The notes: generated by a model not told the origin, from the letters alone. A stretch of 64,000 nt of DNA from Melitaea cinxia (GCF_905220565.1 NC_059401.1:16860766-16924765); one strand, 5' to 3'. Numbered from the stretch's first letter, positions 20,888 to 33,508 are shown. Numbers and translations are program-made.

Positions 20888-21165
20888 GATTTATTTATAA
20901 ATACTTTATTGCACAATACATTAAAGAATTGTACAAAAGGCGGGCTTAATGCTAAAAGTATTCTCTATCAGCCAACCTTAGGCCGTACAAGAGCAAAGGT
21001 TTGTAGGTGTGCAAAATTGGGTATTAGTAAAATTCAGATAAAGTAGAAAAAAAAGAGAGAAAATATAAAGTAAAGTTAGTGACTACCATAAAAATATAAA
21101 CATACATAAACAGATACAATTTTGCATACATACATACATATATACATACAAACATACATTGATGC
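20888..21165 (-). repeat. LINE 3'-UTR type repeat plus CATA microsatellite
   Basis: TACTTTATTGCACAATACAT and AAAGGCGGGCTTAATGC resemble the antisense of a 3' end that is very common in Lepidoptera. The copy passes into (CATA)n at 21122-21160. Source LINE not identified. Confidence 0.5.
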
Positions 21166-21548
21166 GTTAATTATATATATAAAAATAAATGTTTGTCTGT
21201 ATGCCCTTTATAGAATCTTAAACTATGCATTTGATCATGTCATGATCTTCAACAAAGTGTTGTGCATGAGCCCACAAAGGTTCCTGAGTTGGTACGACCA
21301 AAAAAAGAGCGTAGCAACGCGCGCAGGGTACAGCTACGGCACGGCATACAGGGTACGGCAACAATTATCCGCAGTGTAAATAAACAATGTTAAAGGCGTT
21401 CGCGTGATGGCAAATAACCTTTGAAGTTATACCCTCCTAAGCAGAAGATTACCGTAAGCCTGTATTGATTGCAATCTCTTGTTCATTTATGTTCCTACGT
21501 CAGTGCGTGCTTAAGAACATTACTGTTGCAACGAGTTTTGTACAAAAA
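21166..21548. other. No gene seen
   Basis: Unique sequence, somewhat GC-richer at 21295-21365. No coding frame with family likeness. Confidence 0.4.
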
Positions 21549-21750
21549 CTAGCTGACCCCGCAAATGTTGTTTTGCCATATATTTTATAAACCTTCTCAA
21601 TCCCGCCCCCCCTTATAACTTAGGGGAATGAAAAATAAATGTTGTTCGATTCTCAGACCTACCCGATATGCACACAAAATTTCATGAAAATCGGTTAAGC
21701 CGTTTCGGGGGAGTTTAACTACAAACATCGCGACACGAGATTTTTATATA
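21549..21750 (-). mobile_element. Helitron-like element, short
   Basis: Ends in CTAG on the minus strand (21552-21549). Its 5' part is the reverse complement of the starts at 7619 and 19192 (CTCGTGTCGCGATGTT). Confidence 0.55.
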
Positions 21751-21802
21751 TTAAATTAAAATTTGAATTTTGACTTCTTCTTCATTCTTATAGGTCTCGT
21801 TA

Positions 21803-22009
21803 TCTATACTAATATAGTAAAACTAAAGAGTTTGTTTATTTGTTTTTTTTTTTTGTTTGTATATTCTATTTTCTTGAGTTATTGGTTCGAATTGAAAAAT
21901 AATTTTTGTGTTGGATAGTCCATTTACTGATAAAGGCTTGTAGGCTATATCATATTTTAGTACATTTTTTCTTCAATTCACCGCGGTTGAAACCACAGGA
22001 TACAGCTAG
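21803..22009 (+). mobile_element. Helitron-like element, complete, 207 bp
   Basis: TCTATACTAATATAG at the start, preceded by A; ACAGCTAG at the end, followed by T. No target duplication. A diverged relative is at 34818-35024. Confidence 0.7.
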
Positions 22010-22488
22010 TTAAGTTTAAATTTGTTCTTTACCTGCTTACTACAGAGCTCATAAATAATAATTAAATTTAATTTTGTATTGTCGATTTAATATACGAATT
22101 CCGTATTTATTTGTTACCATCAACATTATAACCATATTGCTCAAAAATTTTAAAAGGGGAATTAAAAAACAGTACATAATAACGTGAAAAAAGGTTCTAT
22201 AATTATTAAAAAAAATAGATTTTTTTATAATAGATATAAGATAGATAATATAAGATACAATATAAAACTGCATTATACGAAAAGGTATAGGAAAATTGCC
22301 TCAGTTATATATGAAGACGAGCATAAAAACTGACGTTCAATGACATTTTCCCCCCTACGAAGGGCAGCGACAAATTTATGTAACTCTCTTATATAACTCG
22401 AGTGTCTTCCTCACGGAGTAGTATAAATGGTCTGTAGTCTTCCTATTACTTCTCAGCAGAACTCGAATCTTATCGCGTTTGTTTTTTG
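22010..22488. other. No gene seen; AT-rich DNA
   Basis: No recognised repeat or coding frame. Confidence 0.4.
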
Positions 22489-22714
22489 AGCAGGCGGGTT
22501 GGTGACCGCAGTAGTGGCTTTGTCGCACCGACGACGCTGCTGCCCGTCTTCGGCCTGTGTATTTCAAAACCAGCAGTTGGATGGTTATCCCACAATCGGT
22601 CGGCTTTTTAAGTTCCAAGGTGATAGCGGAACTGTGTCATCCCTTAGTCGCCTCTTACGACACCCACGGGAAGAGAGGGGGTGGCTATATTCTTTAGTAC
22701 CGTAGCCACACAGT
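22489..22714 (-). repeat. R-family repeat lacking the tail
   Basis: Starts abruptly at GAGCAGGCGGGTTGG and runs to GCCACACAGTA; the 3' tail segment is missing. Confidence 0.7.
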
Positions 22715-23051
22715 AATTACACATACATATATAATAATACAGTTAATTTACACATTTATTTAATTTTTTATGTTTTTTTTTTACTTTAAATTTTACGTTT
22801 GTTCGTAATTTACAAATTAAATTTGTATTTAACATACACATTAGAAAATAATTATATTATTTATTTATAAACGTGAGCGTACGTTATGAATTTGTAAATA
22901 TGTAAATATAATTATGGACAGTTTTAATTAATGATCGATAGCAATACATAACTGTTTTAACTATTAAAGTAAATAATAATCAAATAACTTACAGGCATAC
23001 AATATAGATAACGCTTCCAGCCTCACATAATTATATTAGCGTAAAGCATCT
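22715..23051. other. No gene seen; AT-rich DNA
   Basis: No recognised repeat or coding frame. Confidence 0.4.
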
Positions 23052-23648
23052 AAAAGAAAATATTCAAAAGATTAACTTTAAGACAAAATGTAAATAATTC
23101 GGAACCGTCGTAAACAGGCTAACGTTGAAAGTTTTGAATGAAGATCTCGAAAAGCAATTTGCGAGTTGCGTAAGTTAAATATAACGAGAGCAGCGGACGC
23201 CTCCAGTACCCGCAAGATAAAAGCCCTAATATAAATTTCACGAGGACCCGAAAGTAACAAGCGGAGAAACGGGAATCGCCGCTTCTTGGCAAGTTCGCAG
23301 ACAGCGGCGGAGTCACTGCGATCTAATAGAACGTATTAAGTTGGACCATTCAAAAAAGCAGAGATTTAAAAGGAAACTCCGTTCATAAGTTTGATCGGGA
23401 GCCAACAATAATCCGTACCTGAAAGGCTCGCTCACCTATCTTGGCACGGCGCTCAGCGCACACGCGACGTGGCGGCGAGCGATGTGAGGGGCGCCGCTGA
23501 TCGAACGCGCGCTCGCTCCTACGAGATATACTCGCATGCATTTCACTCGAGAACGATTGTCTATAGAAAACTTTACCCGAGTTCTTACTTCATTATAAAT
23601 AATAAATTACATGCTATTTGCTCTAATTTAGCTACAGCTTGATTTGAC
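23052..23648 (-). repeat. E element, - copy of the inverted pair
   Basis: Reverse-complement partner of 13119-13725, with the same GC-rich core (23440-23545) and only scattered differences in the central 400 bp. Ends are more diverged. Confidence 0.75.
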
Positions 23649-23909
23649 ATTACATTATTTATTTTTAGGATGTGTTTTACGTAAATATGAAAAAGTTAAG
23701 GCTCTTTTATATACTTATACACTTTGCCGTTCCGCATCGTAAAGTTAATTTATTACTTAATTTCTAAACAAGAATAATAATAATAATATAAAGGAAAGGT
23801 TAAGAGTAGTGCTAAATATTTTATATCATATACACCGATAAAATGAAATAAATCTAGTATAATTATACCTGTAAAAACCTATATTCGTATACGAGCTCAA
23901 CTGCAGTGA

Positions 23910-24102
23910 TTTTTTTTTACAACTAAGTCGACAAGCAATTGTACAGCCCACATGTTAGTAAGCGGTTACCGTAGGCTACAGACGCCTGCAACACCAGAAG
24001 CATCGCAAGCGTGTTTCCGATCCAACCCTGACCCTCCCCATAAGCTCATCCCACTTTACTCACCGCAAGAATACAACACTGCTTGAGAACAGCATTTAGC
24101 GT
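23910..24102 (-). repeat. T-family repeat
   Basis: T tail at the left (CTAAGTCGACAAGCA), then CACCAGAAGCATCGCAAGCG and CAACACTGCTTGAGAACAGC. Diverged. Confidence 0.55.
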
Positions 24103-24634
24103 TTGTTTTTATAAGTCAGCTTCATTAAACGTTTCCAATTTCTTTAAAATATTTAAAGAGTTTATGATTAGCTACCCCACCTTTAATAAAACACATCTCT
24201 TCAAAACAACTTCTAATATTATATATGTTTCTCCCTTCTGTATATGTTCTTCAATCCACATTATAGTAGAAAGGTGAAAGCAACAATTCTGTTCGTATTA
24301 GAATTAGAATAACCTCTACTTAATAACATTTATAGGCTGTTATAATACATGTTGTTATAAATAGGCGTCATTAAGATAATTTGCTTTTTCTCTCGCAACA
24401 CCGTAGCCGTTGAGCGCTTCGGAAATCATCCGCTTAGGGAGCTATTATAATAATACGCCTATACTACTTATTTAACAACATTACATACAATAAAGTAAAT
24501 ATTACATAGATTTAAATTTATATTTTTATTGTTTTAGTAAAACTAAAAAATAATTATTAAATTATAAATAAATGATAATAGTTGTTTTCTAGAATCTACT
24601 TCTTTACATACAAGTAATAAGAATTGATATATAA
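24103..24634. other. No gene seen; AT-rich DNA
   Basis: A short GC-richer patch (24395-24450) has no recognised function. Confidence 0.4.
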
Positions 24635-24947
24635 CTAGCTGTGCCCACGACTTCGTCCGCGGGGAATTTAAAAAAATTATGGTTCAGTTCGCATTTACAA
24701 AAAAAAAACTAAAATAAAAGTAGCCTAAGTTACTCCTTATTGCATCAACTATCTGCCAGTGAAAGTCCCGTCAAACAGACATGACATGCAGTCTGTCTGT
24801 CTGCAGACAGACTGACAGACAGACAAAAATTGTAAAAAATGATATATTCGTATATGTACCGTGTATACATCCATATCCATTTAGCAAAAAGCGTTTATTT
24901 TAATATTACAAACAGACACTACAATTTTATTTATAGGTATGTATAGA
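24635..24947 (-). mobile_element. Helitron-like element, complete
   Basis: Minus strand: starts TCTATAC (24947), ends CTAG (24638-24635) preceded by GGGCACAG. It contains a near-palindrome CAGTCTGTCTGTCTGCAGAC (24784-24810). Full-length relative of 9329-9648. Confidence 0.65.
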
Positions 24948-25077
24948 TTATTTTTATGTAGGTTAAAGGTATATTAAGTAAATTAGTAATTAATTTAATT
25001 TTTTACGTGTACTGTATATGTATAATATGTGGTTTAAATAAATAATTATTTATATTAATAATTAATACTAATTTTCA

Positions 25078-25201
25078 TGCGGTCACCAACCCGCCTGCCC
25101 AGCGTGGGGACTATGGGCAAAACACATGAGTTCACGTTATTTTTGGCGTAAACTTGTGGAGGCCTATGTCCAGCAGTGGACTGTATAGGCTGTAATGATG
25201 A
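25078..25201 (+). repeat. R-family repeat, 3' part
   Basis: GCGGTCACCAACCCGCCTGC through AGCAGTGGACTGTATAGG; 5'-truncated like a retroposon. Confidence 0.65.
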
Positions 25202-25354
25202 CTAATTTTCATACTTTATTGTTTATTTGATCATAATTTTCTCTATTACTAGGGTTGTCTGTAAGAGATCACTATTAGTGAGAAAGGCCGCCTTTGGACT
25301 TTAACTTAGAATATTATTATTTTCCGTATGTTATTTCAAATATGCAAAAAAAGT

Positions 25355-25577
25355 GTTATATAAAAAAACGAGTGTGCTTTAGACCACTACACGACACACG
25401 ACTTAAGTAAAATTTACGAACCGCAACTCTCTCTCATTCATCTCCACTAACTTTTATCTCCATCTCAACCTCCGTTCGCCTCGCCCGATCACAGTTTTCG
25501 TAACGCTCTCATCAAGCATTTTCCAGCTTACTCCCCAAGTCAAGCGTAAAGAAGTTTTACTTCAGTAAAATAATAAA
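25355..25577 (+). mobile_element. A-family MITE-like element
   Basis: Starts AAAACGAGTGTGCTTTAGAC and contains CGTTCGCCTCGCCCGATCAC. Terminal words TTAAGTAAAATTTAC and GAAGTTTTACTTCAG are imperfect inverses. Five other copies lie in the window on both strands. Confidence 0.6.
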
Positions 25578-25952
25578 TAGAAATACTTTTGTTCGTATCA
25601 AAACTTTGCTAAAATTTTACTGTTATATTTCGTACTCGCACTTGACTCCTGTTGTGTGTTAACAATTTCGAACCGAGAGCTTCGATAGTATTTTATACAT
25701 GTGTGTAGGTATTAAGCTAAAATCAAAATAATGGAAAAGTGTGCAATTCACACACGGCAGAAGTCAAACTTCTAAAAGTCGTAGGAATCGATATACCTAC
25801 TGACGATTGCAGTTCTTTACTTGCAGAATTAGTGTAAGTCTAATATCTGCTTTCTGTACAATATTTTACTATCATAACCTAAACTCTACGGTCCGAATCG
25901 ACGGTAGATTTACGTTAGACGTAATGAACTTTTAAAGTTCAATGATATTCTA

Positions 25953-26233
25953 TCTTCCCGTGGGTGTCGTAAGAGGCGAATAAGGGATAACACAGTTCCA
26001 CTACCACCTTAGAACTTGATAAGGCCGGCGGCGGGATCCAACCAACCATCCAATTGCTGGCTTTCAAATACACAGGCCGAAAACGGGCAGCAGCGTTTTC
26101 GGTACCTCAAAGCCAGCCCTGCGGTCACCAACGCTGCCCAGCGTGGTGACACACATGAGTTCGCTGCATAATGTCTGGCACGAACATGTGAAGCCCTATG
26201 TCCGGCAGTGGACTGCGGTAGGCTGAAGTAAAT
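25953..26233 (+). repeat. R-family repeat, 5'-truncated
   Basis: Begins TATCTTCCCGTGGGTGTCG and ends AGTGGACTGCGGTAGGCTG. Diverged. Confidence 0.65.
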
Positions 26234-26952
26234 GTTATTATACAATTGTAAAATTTTAAATTTAATCGCACTTTTCAAACCAACTTGAATAAGAGATTTG
26301 AAATCTTTTCAAACACGAAATACTTCACGTAAATGATACCTCATAAATATATCATAACTTCTCTATTATCAGATCCATATCTACCAGACAAAACTAAAAC
26401 ATTATTTCCCGAGAGTTTCCTCAGAAAATAGCATCACAGAATATAGCATCGCGGAATATAACATCACACAATATATCATCAGATAGACGACGTCATGTAT
26501 ATCACATTTAAATCTCACCTTACCGGTCACGGAGTGGTTGTAAATCGTCATTTTGTCCGTGTGGCGATCTTCCAAAAGTTTTCAGCACAGTTTTTGGGTA
26601 GCGACTGAAAATATGCTTAATATGAATAATATTCGGATTTCAAAGTTTTATTTTGAAACGAATAGCTTGGTAAGATTTCGTAATGTATAAATTTTACTTT
26701 TTTCGATATTACAAAGGACAGAAATAATACGTTTTATATTATAACTAATTTATTGATTATAGCATTTAAAATTATTAAGATCCCTTAAATCTATCAGTCA
26801 GGAAATTATTAATAGATACTCGTATAATGTTTAATTTAAATCATCGAAACGATAACAATTTTCAAGGATCACTATCTAAAAACAATAAATAATAAAAGAA
26901 AAAACAATTGTTTTTAAATCAAGTAATAATTTTATATTAGTTTTCATTAATA
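26234..26952. other. No gene seen; AT-rich with a short ATCA-type repeat
   Basis: At 26425-26490 AATATAGCATCAC-like units recur four or five times. Otherwise unique. Confidence 0.4.
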
Positions 26953-27243
26953 TCTATAATATAAAAATGAGTCGCTGAATGTGTTGCTAAGCGCAAAACT
27001 CGAGAACGATTGGACCGATTTCGCTAATTCTTTTTTTAAAATATTCCTTGAAGTACGAGGATGGTTCTTACGGAGAGAAAAATTCAAAAAAAAAAAATTT
27101 AAATTTCCTGAAAAAGTCTAAAAACAACACTTTTCTATACTCCCATACAAAAGATTTGTGATAATACTTAAAAGTCAATTTGAACTTTAATACCATACGA
27201 TAAAGTTTGTGTTAGGCGATACGAAGTTCGCCGGGTCAGCTAG
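26953..27243 (+). mobile_element. Helitron-like element, complete, 291 bp
   Basis: Begins TCTATAATATAAAAATGAG after A, ends GGGTCAGCTAG before T. It is nearly identical to 39076-39350, indicating recent movement. Confidence 0.75.
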
Positions 27244-27685
27244 TTTATAATATTTTTTTTTACAAAAGGTCGTTAACATTACAGTAACAGAACTAATTAT
27301 CAACGTCTCTCGGTCATTCACTATTCATATTTTTGTTTTTCTTTCAACTCTTTCTCGCGGTCGATGAGAATGTCGTTTGCGGTTTTTCTTCCTTGATTGA
27401 TTGCAGATCGAATGATGTAATACTCCTCACAACGTCTCGGCTTTAAAAACATTGTTCAGAAATCAGCAGAAACTAAGCTAGGTCTTATAACGATTCTTAA
27501 TTAAACATGTACGGTCTCAAAATGTCGCGGTTTTCGCAATATAAATAAAATTATTTTAGTCCAATTAAATAACATTGTTATGAACGTATATAATTCTAAA
27601 TTCTTAATTGACATCTCATGATCTCATCATTATAACTAATCTATCTTAAAAAATATTTTTATATATCTACTAGCTATATCTATGC
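27244..27685. other. No gene seen
   Basis: Unique AT-rich DNA. Confidence 0.4.
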
Positions 27686-28056
27686 TGTGTGGTTACGGCA
27701 TCAAAGAATATAGCCACCCCCTTTGTTCCCGTGAGTGTTTTAAGAGGCGACTAAGGGATAACACAATTCCACTACACACTAACACAAATAATACGCCTCA
27801 ACGCTTTGAAAATTAAAATGTAAATAAAAAAGGCATGGGCACTCAAGAGCCTATGGATGTTAAAAATTAAAAAAAAAACACAATTCCACTACTACCTTGG
27901 AACTTAAAAAGCCGACCGATGGTGGGATAACCATCCAACTGCTGGCTTTGAAATGCATGGGCCGAGGACGGGCAGCAGCGTCTTCGGTGCGACAAAGCCA
28001 GCCTTGCGGTCACCAACCCGCCTGCCCAGCGTAGTGACTATGGGCAAAACACATTA
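27686..28056 (+). repeat. R-family repeat interrupted by a 102-bp A-tailed insert
   Basis: The R repeat runs 27686-27775, is broken by 27776-27877, and resumes at 27878. ACACAATTCCACTAC is duplicated at 27761-27775 and 27878-27892, a 15-bp target duplication. The R copy lacks its own 3' tail. Confidence 0.8.
27776..27877 (+). mobile_element. 102-bp A-tailed retroposon nested in R
   Basis: Ends in an A run, flanked by a 15-bp duplication, so inserted by target-primed reverse transcription. Its end (CATGGGCACTCAAGAGCCTA, then TGGATGTTAAA) resembles 33843-33890, so it is a 3' fragment of a dispersed family. Confidence 0.75.
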
Positions 28057-28067
28057 TGTCATTATTA

Positions 28068-28312
28068 GGTATAACACAGTTCTACTACCATTTAGGAACT
28101 TAAAAAGCGCACCGATGGCGGGATAACCATCCAACGGCTGGCTTTGAAATACACAGGTCGAAGACGAGCAGCAGCGTCTTTGGTGCGAAAAAGCCAGCGC
28201 TGTGGTCAACAGCCTGCCCAGCGCGGTGACTATGGGCAACAAACATGAGTTCACGCCATTTTTGGCGTGAACTTCTGGAGGCCTATGTCCAGTAGTGGAC
28301 TACGAAAGGTTA
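28068..28312 (+). repeat. R-family repeat, tandem to the previous copy
   Basis: Begins TAACACAGTTCTACTACC and ends at GTGGACTACGAAAGG. Head-to-tail with the copy at 27686. Confidence 0.7.
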
Positions 28313-29937
28313 CTGAGAAGTGAGGTGAAGTGATCTACTAGCTTATCTCTTTTAACAAATGTTACTAAATACTTTAGTTTATTTTATACATACAGTATAA
28401 AATGGCGATTATTTCGACTAAGATCTATATTCTCTACCGTCTCGCCTTCCTAACGCAATGTATTCGCTGTCAAAGCGGTGAAACCGCACTAATAAAAACG
28501 AGCTCAGAATCCCAGCGGGCCAGTCGTGGATAGACAGCGCTTATCAATCCCGCAACAACGACAGTAACATCCGGTTACATTAATCCACAAAACCGTCTAC
28601 AGGACGGTGAGTGAACGCGGTCCGAAAAGCCGTGTGACCAACTATTTATTGTACTTCGGGCACCCGTGATCGACACTTTAATTGCCTCGCTTTAATTATG
28701 TTAACTGATCGCCTAATGCCCTAATTTGTACTGGATTTGTTACAGTCTTTGGATTTGTTTGGAATTACCGCTATTTTAATCACAAATGCAATGGTATTCG
28801 ATTTTTTCAAGAACTGTTTTCTAGTTCTCTTCTAACTGATAAATAAATAAATGTCTTTGTTTTAACTAATGAAATATTTTCGATGAAATTGTTTATGAAG
28901 GTGGTCCAATGCCTATATAAGTACTGAATAGAACTTATAGCTATTTCGTAATAATTGATGACCAATTTTTTCTCTCAATATTCCCAATTTCCTACATATA
29001 AGAGCCAATATAGAATAAAATAAGATAACAAGGTAAAGGCGGTTCGTTTACATAGATGTTTTCTTGTTACAAATTTGCCAAAACACTTACGGAAACTCAA
29101 TTTTAACGTAAATACCAAAGTCCTAACACACAAAGAAACTTTAAGTACTCTACGAAGCAAAAGATCAAACTTTAATCGTACCATCGAAGTTCTCAAGTAA
29201 ATTGAGAAAGATGGTCGCATTGTTTGCGAGCGGTGGTCACCTGCCAACTCATAATGGCCACTCTGTTATTCCGCCGACAGTTATTGACAGTTTCTTGGCA
29301 AGCCTCGTTTTAATTAAGAACTCGTTTTTTTTCAGCCACCGCAGAATATCAGACGGCCGAGCGTTAGAAACATACGGAGGATAAAATATTCAATGAACTT
29401 GCACGGTCTAATTCTTTTAATTATTTAATTACTACTCCAAGAAAAATGGTTTGTCAGTTTGCTAATTTAAGACGCAATCAGAATTTTAATTAAAAACAGA
29501 AATCAGATTAAAAATCTTATAGTGATCTAATCTATTTATCAAAAGTGTGTGTGAGTGTGTGTGTGTGTGTGTGAGCGTAATTCACAAACGGCTAAAATGA
29601 AACTTCTGGAAAGTCGTAAGAATGTAGACCGTTGATATTTGTTCTATCGACGACGATCACGATCTCGTCAAAAATGTCGTAAGCACCATGTAAAACCAGT
29701 CGCTTACGCGTTTAGTACAGTAATATATTATTTTATATTTACATTCATGTGTTTCGTTCTTTATCGAGTTTCAAATCTATAATCTGTATAAATTGTTATA
29801 ATATTTTAATAACTAACTAGAGTTGATTTTCCAATTTCTGTCAAATTAGAATAATTCTCATTATGAAACACTAATTTACTTAGCAATGTATGCCCTTGAT
29901 TGATTTAGTTTTTTTTTTCAATACTTATAAAACAACT
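28313..29937. other. Repeat-poor stretch without recognised gene
   Basis: No family repeat recognised over 1.6 kb. 28440-28690 is GC-richer and complex and might be regulatory. A GT run lies at about 29546-29572. ORFs here (for example 28975-29247, -) have no family likeness. Confidence 0.45.
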
Positions 29938-30050
29938 TGCTATGAGTTTGGGGTGAATTGGGACTGCGGAGAAGTGGGGTGTTTGGAGAGGCCTACATCC
30001 AGCAGCTACATAGCAGTGGACTGCAATATTCTAGAGAAAGTGAATGTAAA
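29938..30050 (+). repeat. LINE 3'-tail fragment
   Basis: GAGAGGCCTACATCCAGCAG and CAGTGGACTGCAATATTC match the R/RTE-type tail with a small duplication of CAGCA. Confidence 0.45.
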
Positions 30051-30251
30051 AATACATTAATATAATACAAATCAGTACAAATATGTTATAAGTACGCTGA
30101 GAGTATTAAACATTACTTCTAATCAGACCTTAATTTTATTCTACAAGACTTTTAAGAATTTAATATACGTAATTGTCATGCTAATGAAATATTGTTACAG
30201 GAATATACATCATGATGACGGAGACGATTATTTACCCGACTGTAAAGGAAG

Positions 30252-30540
30252 AGTTACTGAAGTAAAACTTCATTAGGCGCGATTGACTTGGGGAGTGAGC
30301 TGGTGAATGCGTAACGAGAGGGTTGCGAAAAGTGTGATCGGGCGAGGCGAACAGAAGTTGAGAGGGAAATATAAGTTAGAAGGAGCTAAAAAAGTTGTAC
30401 TTCATTCGTGTGGTTTAAAGCACACTCGTTTTTTTATATGTGATTTTATTTTTTTATTACAAACGGTTGTTTGTTCCTAAGGTAAGCGAATTAATGCTTA
30501 TGTTATAGATAGCAGCTGAGTGATATATCTACATATTAGA
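30252..30540 (-). mobile_element. A-family MITE-like element
   Basis: Contains AGTGTGATCGGGCGAGGCGA and AAAGCACACTCGTTTTTTT on the + strand, and the additional terminal part TTAATGCTTATGTTATAG shared with 40683-40770. Confidence 0.6.
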
Positions 30541-32085
30541 TCTGTATAGACAAAATAGTTACACATCAGACAGACCGCGCAATTCCATTTTCAAAAATTC
30601 TAGCGTTGGTCCGAGATCGTCGAGTTCCCGTCCAAAACAACGTCCCGTATTTTTAACCCTCGCCAATACCGCTGCACCAAATTGTTGTCAAATGTTTTTA
30701 TACTTCGTAATTTATACAGTTATTGTCTACATATCGCGTGCTGTTACTAGCAGCGGTTCAATGCATTGGTAAATGTTTCGTTTCGACCATATCGGAAAGT
30801 TGCGGCGAAACGATTTAATTTCGCTACACTTAACGAAATTGAATTTCTGATTCTCTATTATTAGCTTTCGAACTCTCGACTTTTTTATATTACAGTTAAA
30901 TTATACCGATTTAAAGGAAAGTCTGGTCAATAACGGTTCATATTATATACATTTGCTAGATCTTCTTTATGGCTTTGCTTGGATTCACATTTTTTTATTA
31001 GTAATAGTGGATATAGCACTTTATATATTTATAAACTACTATTTTTTTCTGTTTATAAAGTAAGCATGTGTATGTACTTAAATATACTTGTGTGTGAGTA
31101 TGTGTGTATATTAATCATCATTACATAGTATAAAACAAAGTCACTTCTCGCTGCCTGTATGCTTAGATCTTTAAAACTACGCAACAGATTTTGATGCGGT
31201 TTTCTTCAGTAAATAGAGCGATTCCAGAGGAAGGTTTATATATATATATATAATACATGCATAATATAGTAGAGGAACACTGATAGTTTTTGCAATCGTG
31301 TGAAACCGGGGCGAGTCGCTAGTACAATGTAAAAAATAGATAATAGATAATTGAGTCAGCGAGTAGTCTTCTTTTTTAGATAGATAGATTAGATATATAT
31401 CTATTGGCGATTTTCTCATTAGGATTTTCTAGTGTGAAGAGCTAATTATATTTTATTATGGTAATGTCAAAATGGCCAAAACCTCAAGGAATATCTAAAA
31501 AATATTGTTGACAACATATGTATTACGATGGTATACTCAAATATATCACGAAATAAGACCCAAAAAGAACACGTAGCGAGTAAAATGACACAGATACAGA
31601 TATCGTTTATTCTCGTGATAATAAACGAATACCTGGCATTATCAAAATTTCATATTCCTCGACCGTGCCAGAACATGTCGGGACAATAGCTGGATGTATG
31701 TACTGTCATCGGTACACGGGCGCGTGAAAAATGGACGAACATTACCGAGGAGCGTCTAGCCAGCGGCTTGCACTTACCGTGACTGATAGTAGCTGACGAA
31801 TAGTGCGCCAAATGTAAAGTTTAAAGGCTCGAAGATAATGTTAGCGTTGATTTATTATTTAACTTTTATAAGAAGACGTTACTGTTTGAGAGATTGCTTT
31901 CGAGTTGGTGTGAATTGCTTTGTTTCGTTAAAAACGTATATTATGTTTGACAATTTGAAAAAAAAATGATATTCTCTGCTATTACTTGTAACAAAGCATA
32001 ACGATTCGGTGCATTTGACATAATGGTGCTGCTGCATCTTTGATACCAGTAAATGGCAAATCACTTCAGCCTACAACATATCTAC
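30541..32085. other. Repeat-poor stretch without recognised gene
   Basis: Unique DNA. 31660-31810 is a GC-richer block (CCGAGGAGCGTCTAGCCAGC). TA and TAGA runs at 31236-31250 and 31375-31400. No coding likeness. Confidence 0.45.
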
Positions 32086-32286
32086 TAAACGACGTGAACT
32101 CATGTGTGTTGCCCATAGTCACCACGCTGGGCAGGCGGGTTGGTGACCGCAGGGCTGGCTTTGTCGCACCGAAGACGCTGTTGCCCGTCTTCGATCTATG
32201 TATTTCAAAGCCAGCCGTTGGATGGTTATTCCGCCATCGGTCCGCTTTTTAAGTTTCAAAATGGTAGTGGAACTGTGTTATCCCTA
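32086..32286 (-). repeat. R-family repeat, partial
   Basis: ACGTGAACTCATGTGTGTTG through GGAACTGTGTTATCCCTA; both ends missing. Confidence 0.65.
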
Positions 32287-32397
32287 AATAATGACAAATA
32301 TACAAAGTGAACACGAATGAGTACCATTAAATTAAGCCACATATTACATATACTATATGCAAAGTATATGTAAATACTTAATAGGTAAAACTTTTTT

Positions 32398-32502
32398 GCC
32401 GGCACGCAGTGGAGCAGCGTGGTGGATTAAGTTCCAATCCTTCTCCTATATGGAGGAAGAGATATATGCGCAGCAGTGGGATGTTACAGACTGAATCGTC
32501 GT
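32398..32502 (+). repeat. S-family SINE, 3' end
   Basis: GGAGCAGCGTGGTGGATTAA and GCAGCAGTGGGATGTTACAG; head absent. Confidence 0.65.
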
Positions 32503-32509
32503 TAATCTT

Positions 32510-33052
32510 TTAGCCGACTTCAATAAAAGGAGGAAATTCGTATTTTTTTGTGTATTACGTCATAACTTTTTATATGGTGCACCGATTGCTGTGGTTTTTC
32601 TTTTTATCGAAAGCTCATACTCGTCAGGTCCCATATAAATTTGAAGAAGAAAGAAAGACATTTATTTGAGACACATACACTGCTTACAGACATACAACAA
32701 ACATAATGAGAGCACAAATACATTAAAAAAGTTAAAAAAAGTCAAAATTAAGTAAAAACGTAACTAAAAATTTAAATAATTGGTTTAAAATAAGAAAAGT
32801 AAATTTTATCAAATAAAAAAGAAAAAAAAATTAAAATAAAAAATAAAGCAAAAAGAGTAATAATAGAAAAAAAAGCAACAAATACAGCCTCTCTTTATAA
32901 GTTTGAATATGAATGTGAAGAAAAGAGTAAAAAACAATTTAAAAAAAATACAATAAAATTAAAATAACCGTAAACCGTTGGTCGAGATCTAATGACTACT
33001 TTACGTTGTATTACTTGGCGAGGTAATTAAAGTCGCTTGTTTTTTCGTTTGC
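32510..33052 (-). mobile_element. M-family element split by an A-rich insert
   Basis: AGCCGACTTCAATAAAAGGA at one end and ATTAAAGTCGCTTGTTTTTTC near the other; the middle (32644-32970) is an insert. The interior matches 43250-43540 on the same strand. Confidence 0.55.
32644..32970 (-). repeat. A-rich LINE-tail-like insert in M
   Basis: Starts AAGAAAGAAAGACATTTATT followed by A-rich sequence with few C or G. It looks like the antisense end of a LINE 3' UTR; no duplication could be fixed. Confidence 0.35.
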
Positions 33053-33508
33053 GAGTAAACACAATTATTTAAACATCATTTTGGTGCCATCGACTTACAC
33101 GAATATTATATTTAGTTGTCTGGAAGATATGGCTAGCTGACAACAAGTCTACTGATTGTACTTCATCGACTTATTGTACTACATCGGTAACTATTTTGAA
33201 ACTATGTTGATAATGAATATTTATTATAAAATAAAGCAAAAAATAATATAAAACCATTAACAAACTTCTTAGCAACTAAATTATAACTGCTACGTGTTAC
33301 TAAATATTCCTACTTAGTAAAGCAGTACCCGATGCCAATTCCAATACATTATGGTAGTCAGACTAGCAAATAAGCACTCTGGATGCAAACCGCCCCGTCT
33401 CAGCGTATATGTATTAAGACATTCGACGTTGGGAGCATCTTTAAATTTTTACTATCTCAACTATTTCGACGTGCTTGGTATGACTTCCATCGATATTTTA
33501 TGTTATCA
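33053..33508. other. No gene seen
   Basis: Unique AT-rich DNA. Confidence 0.4.
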
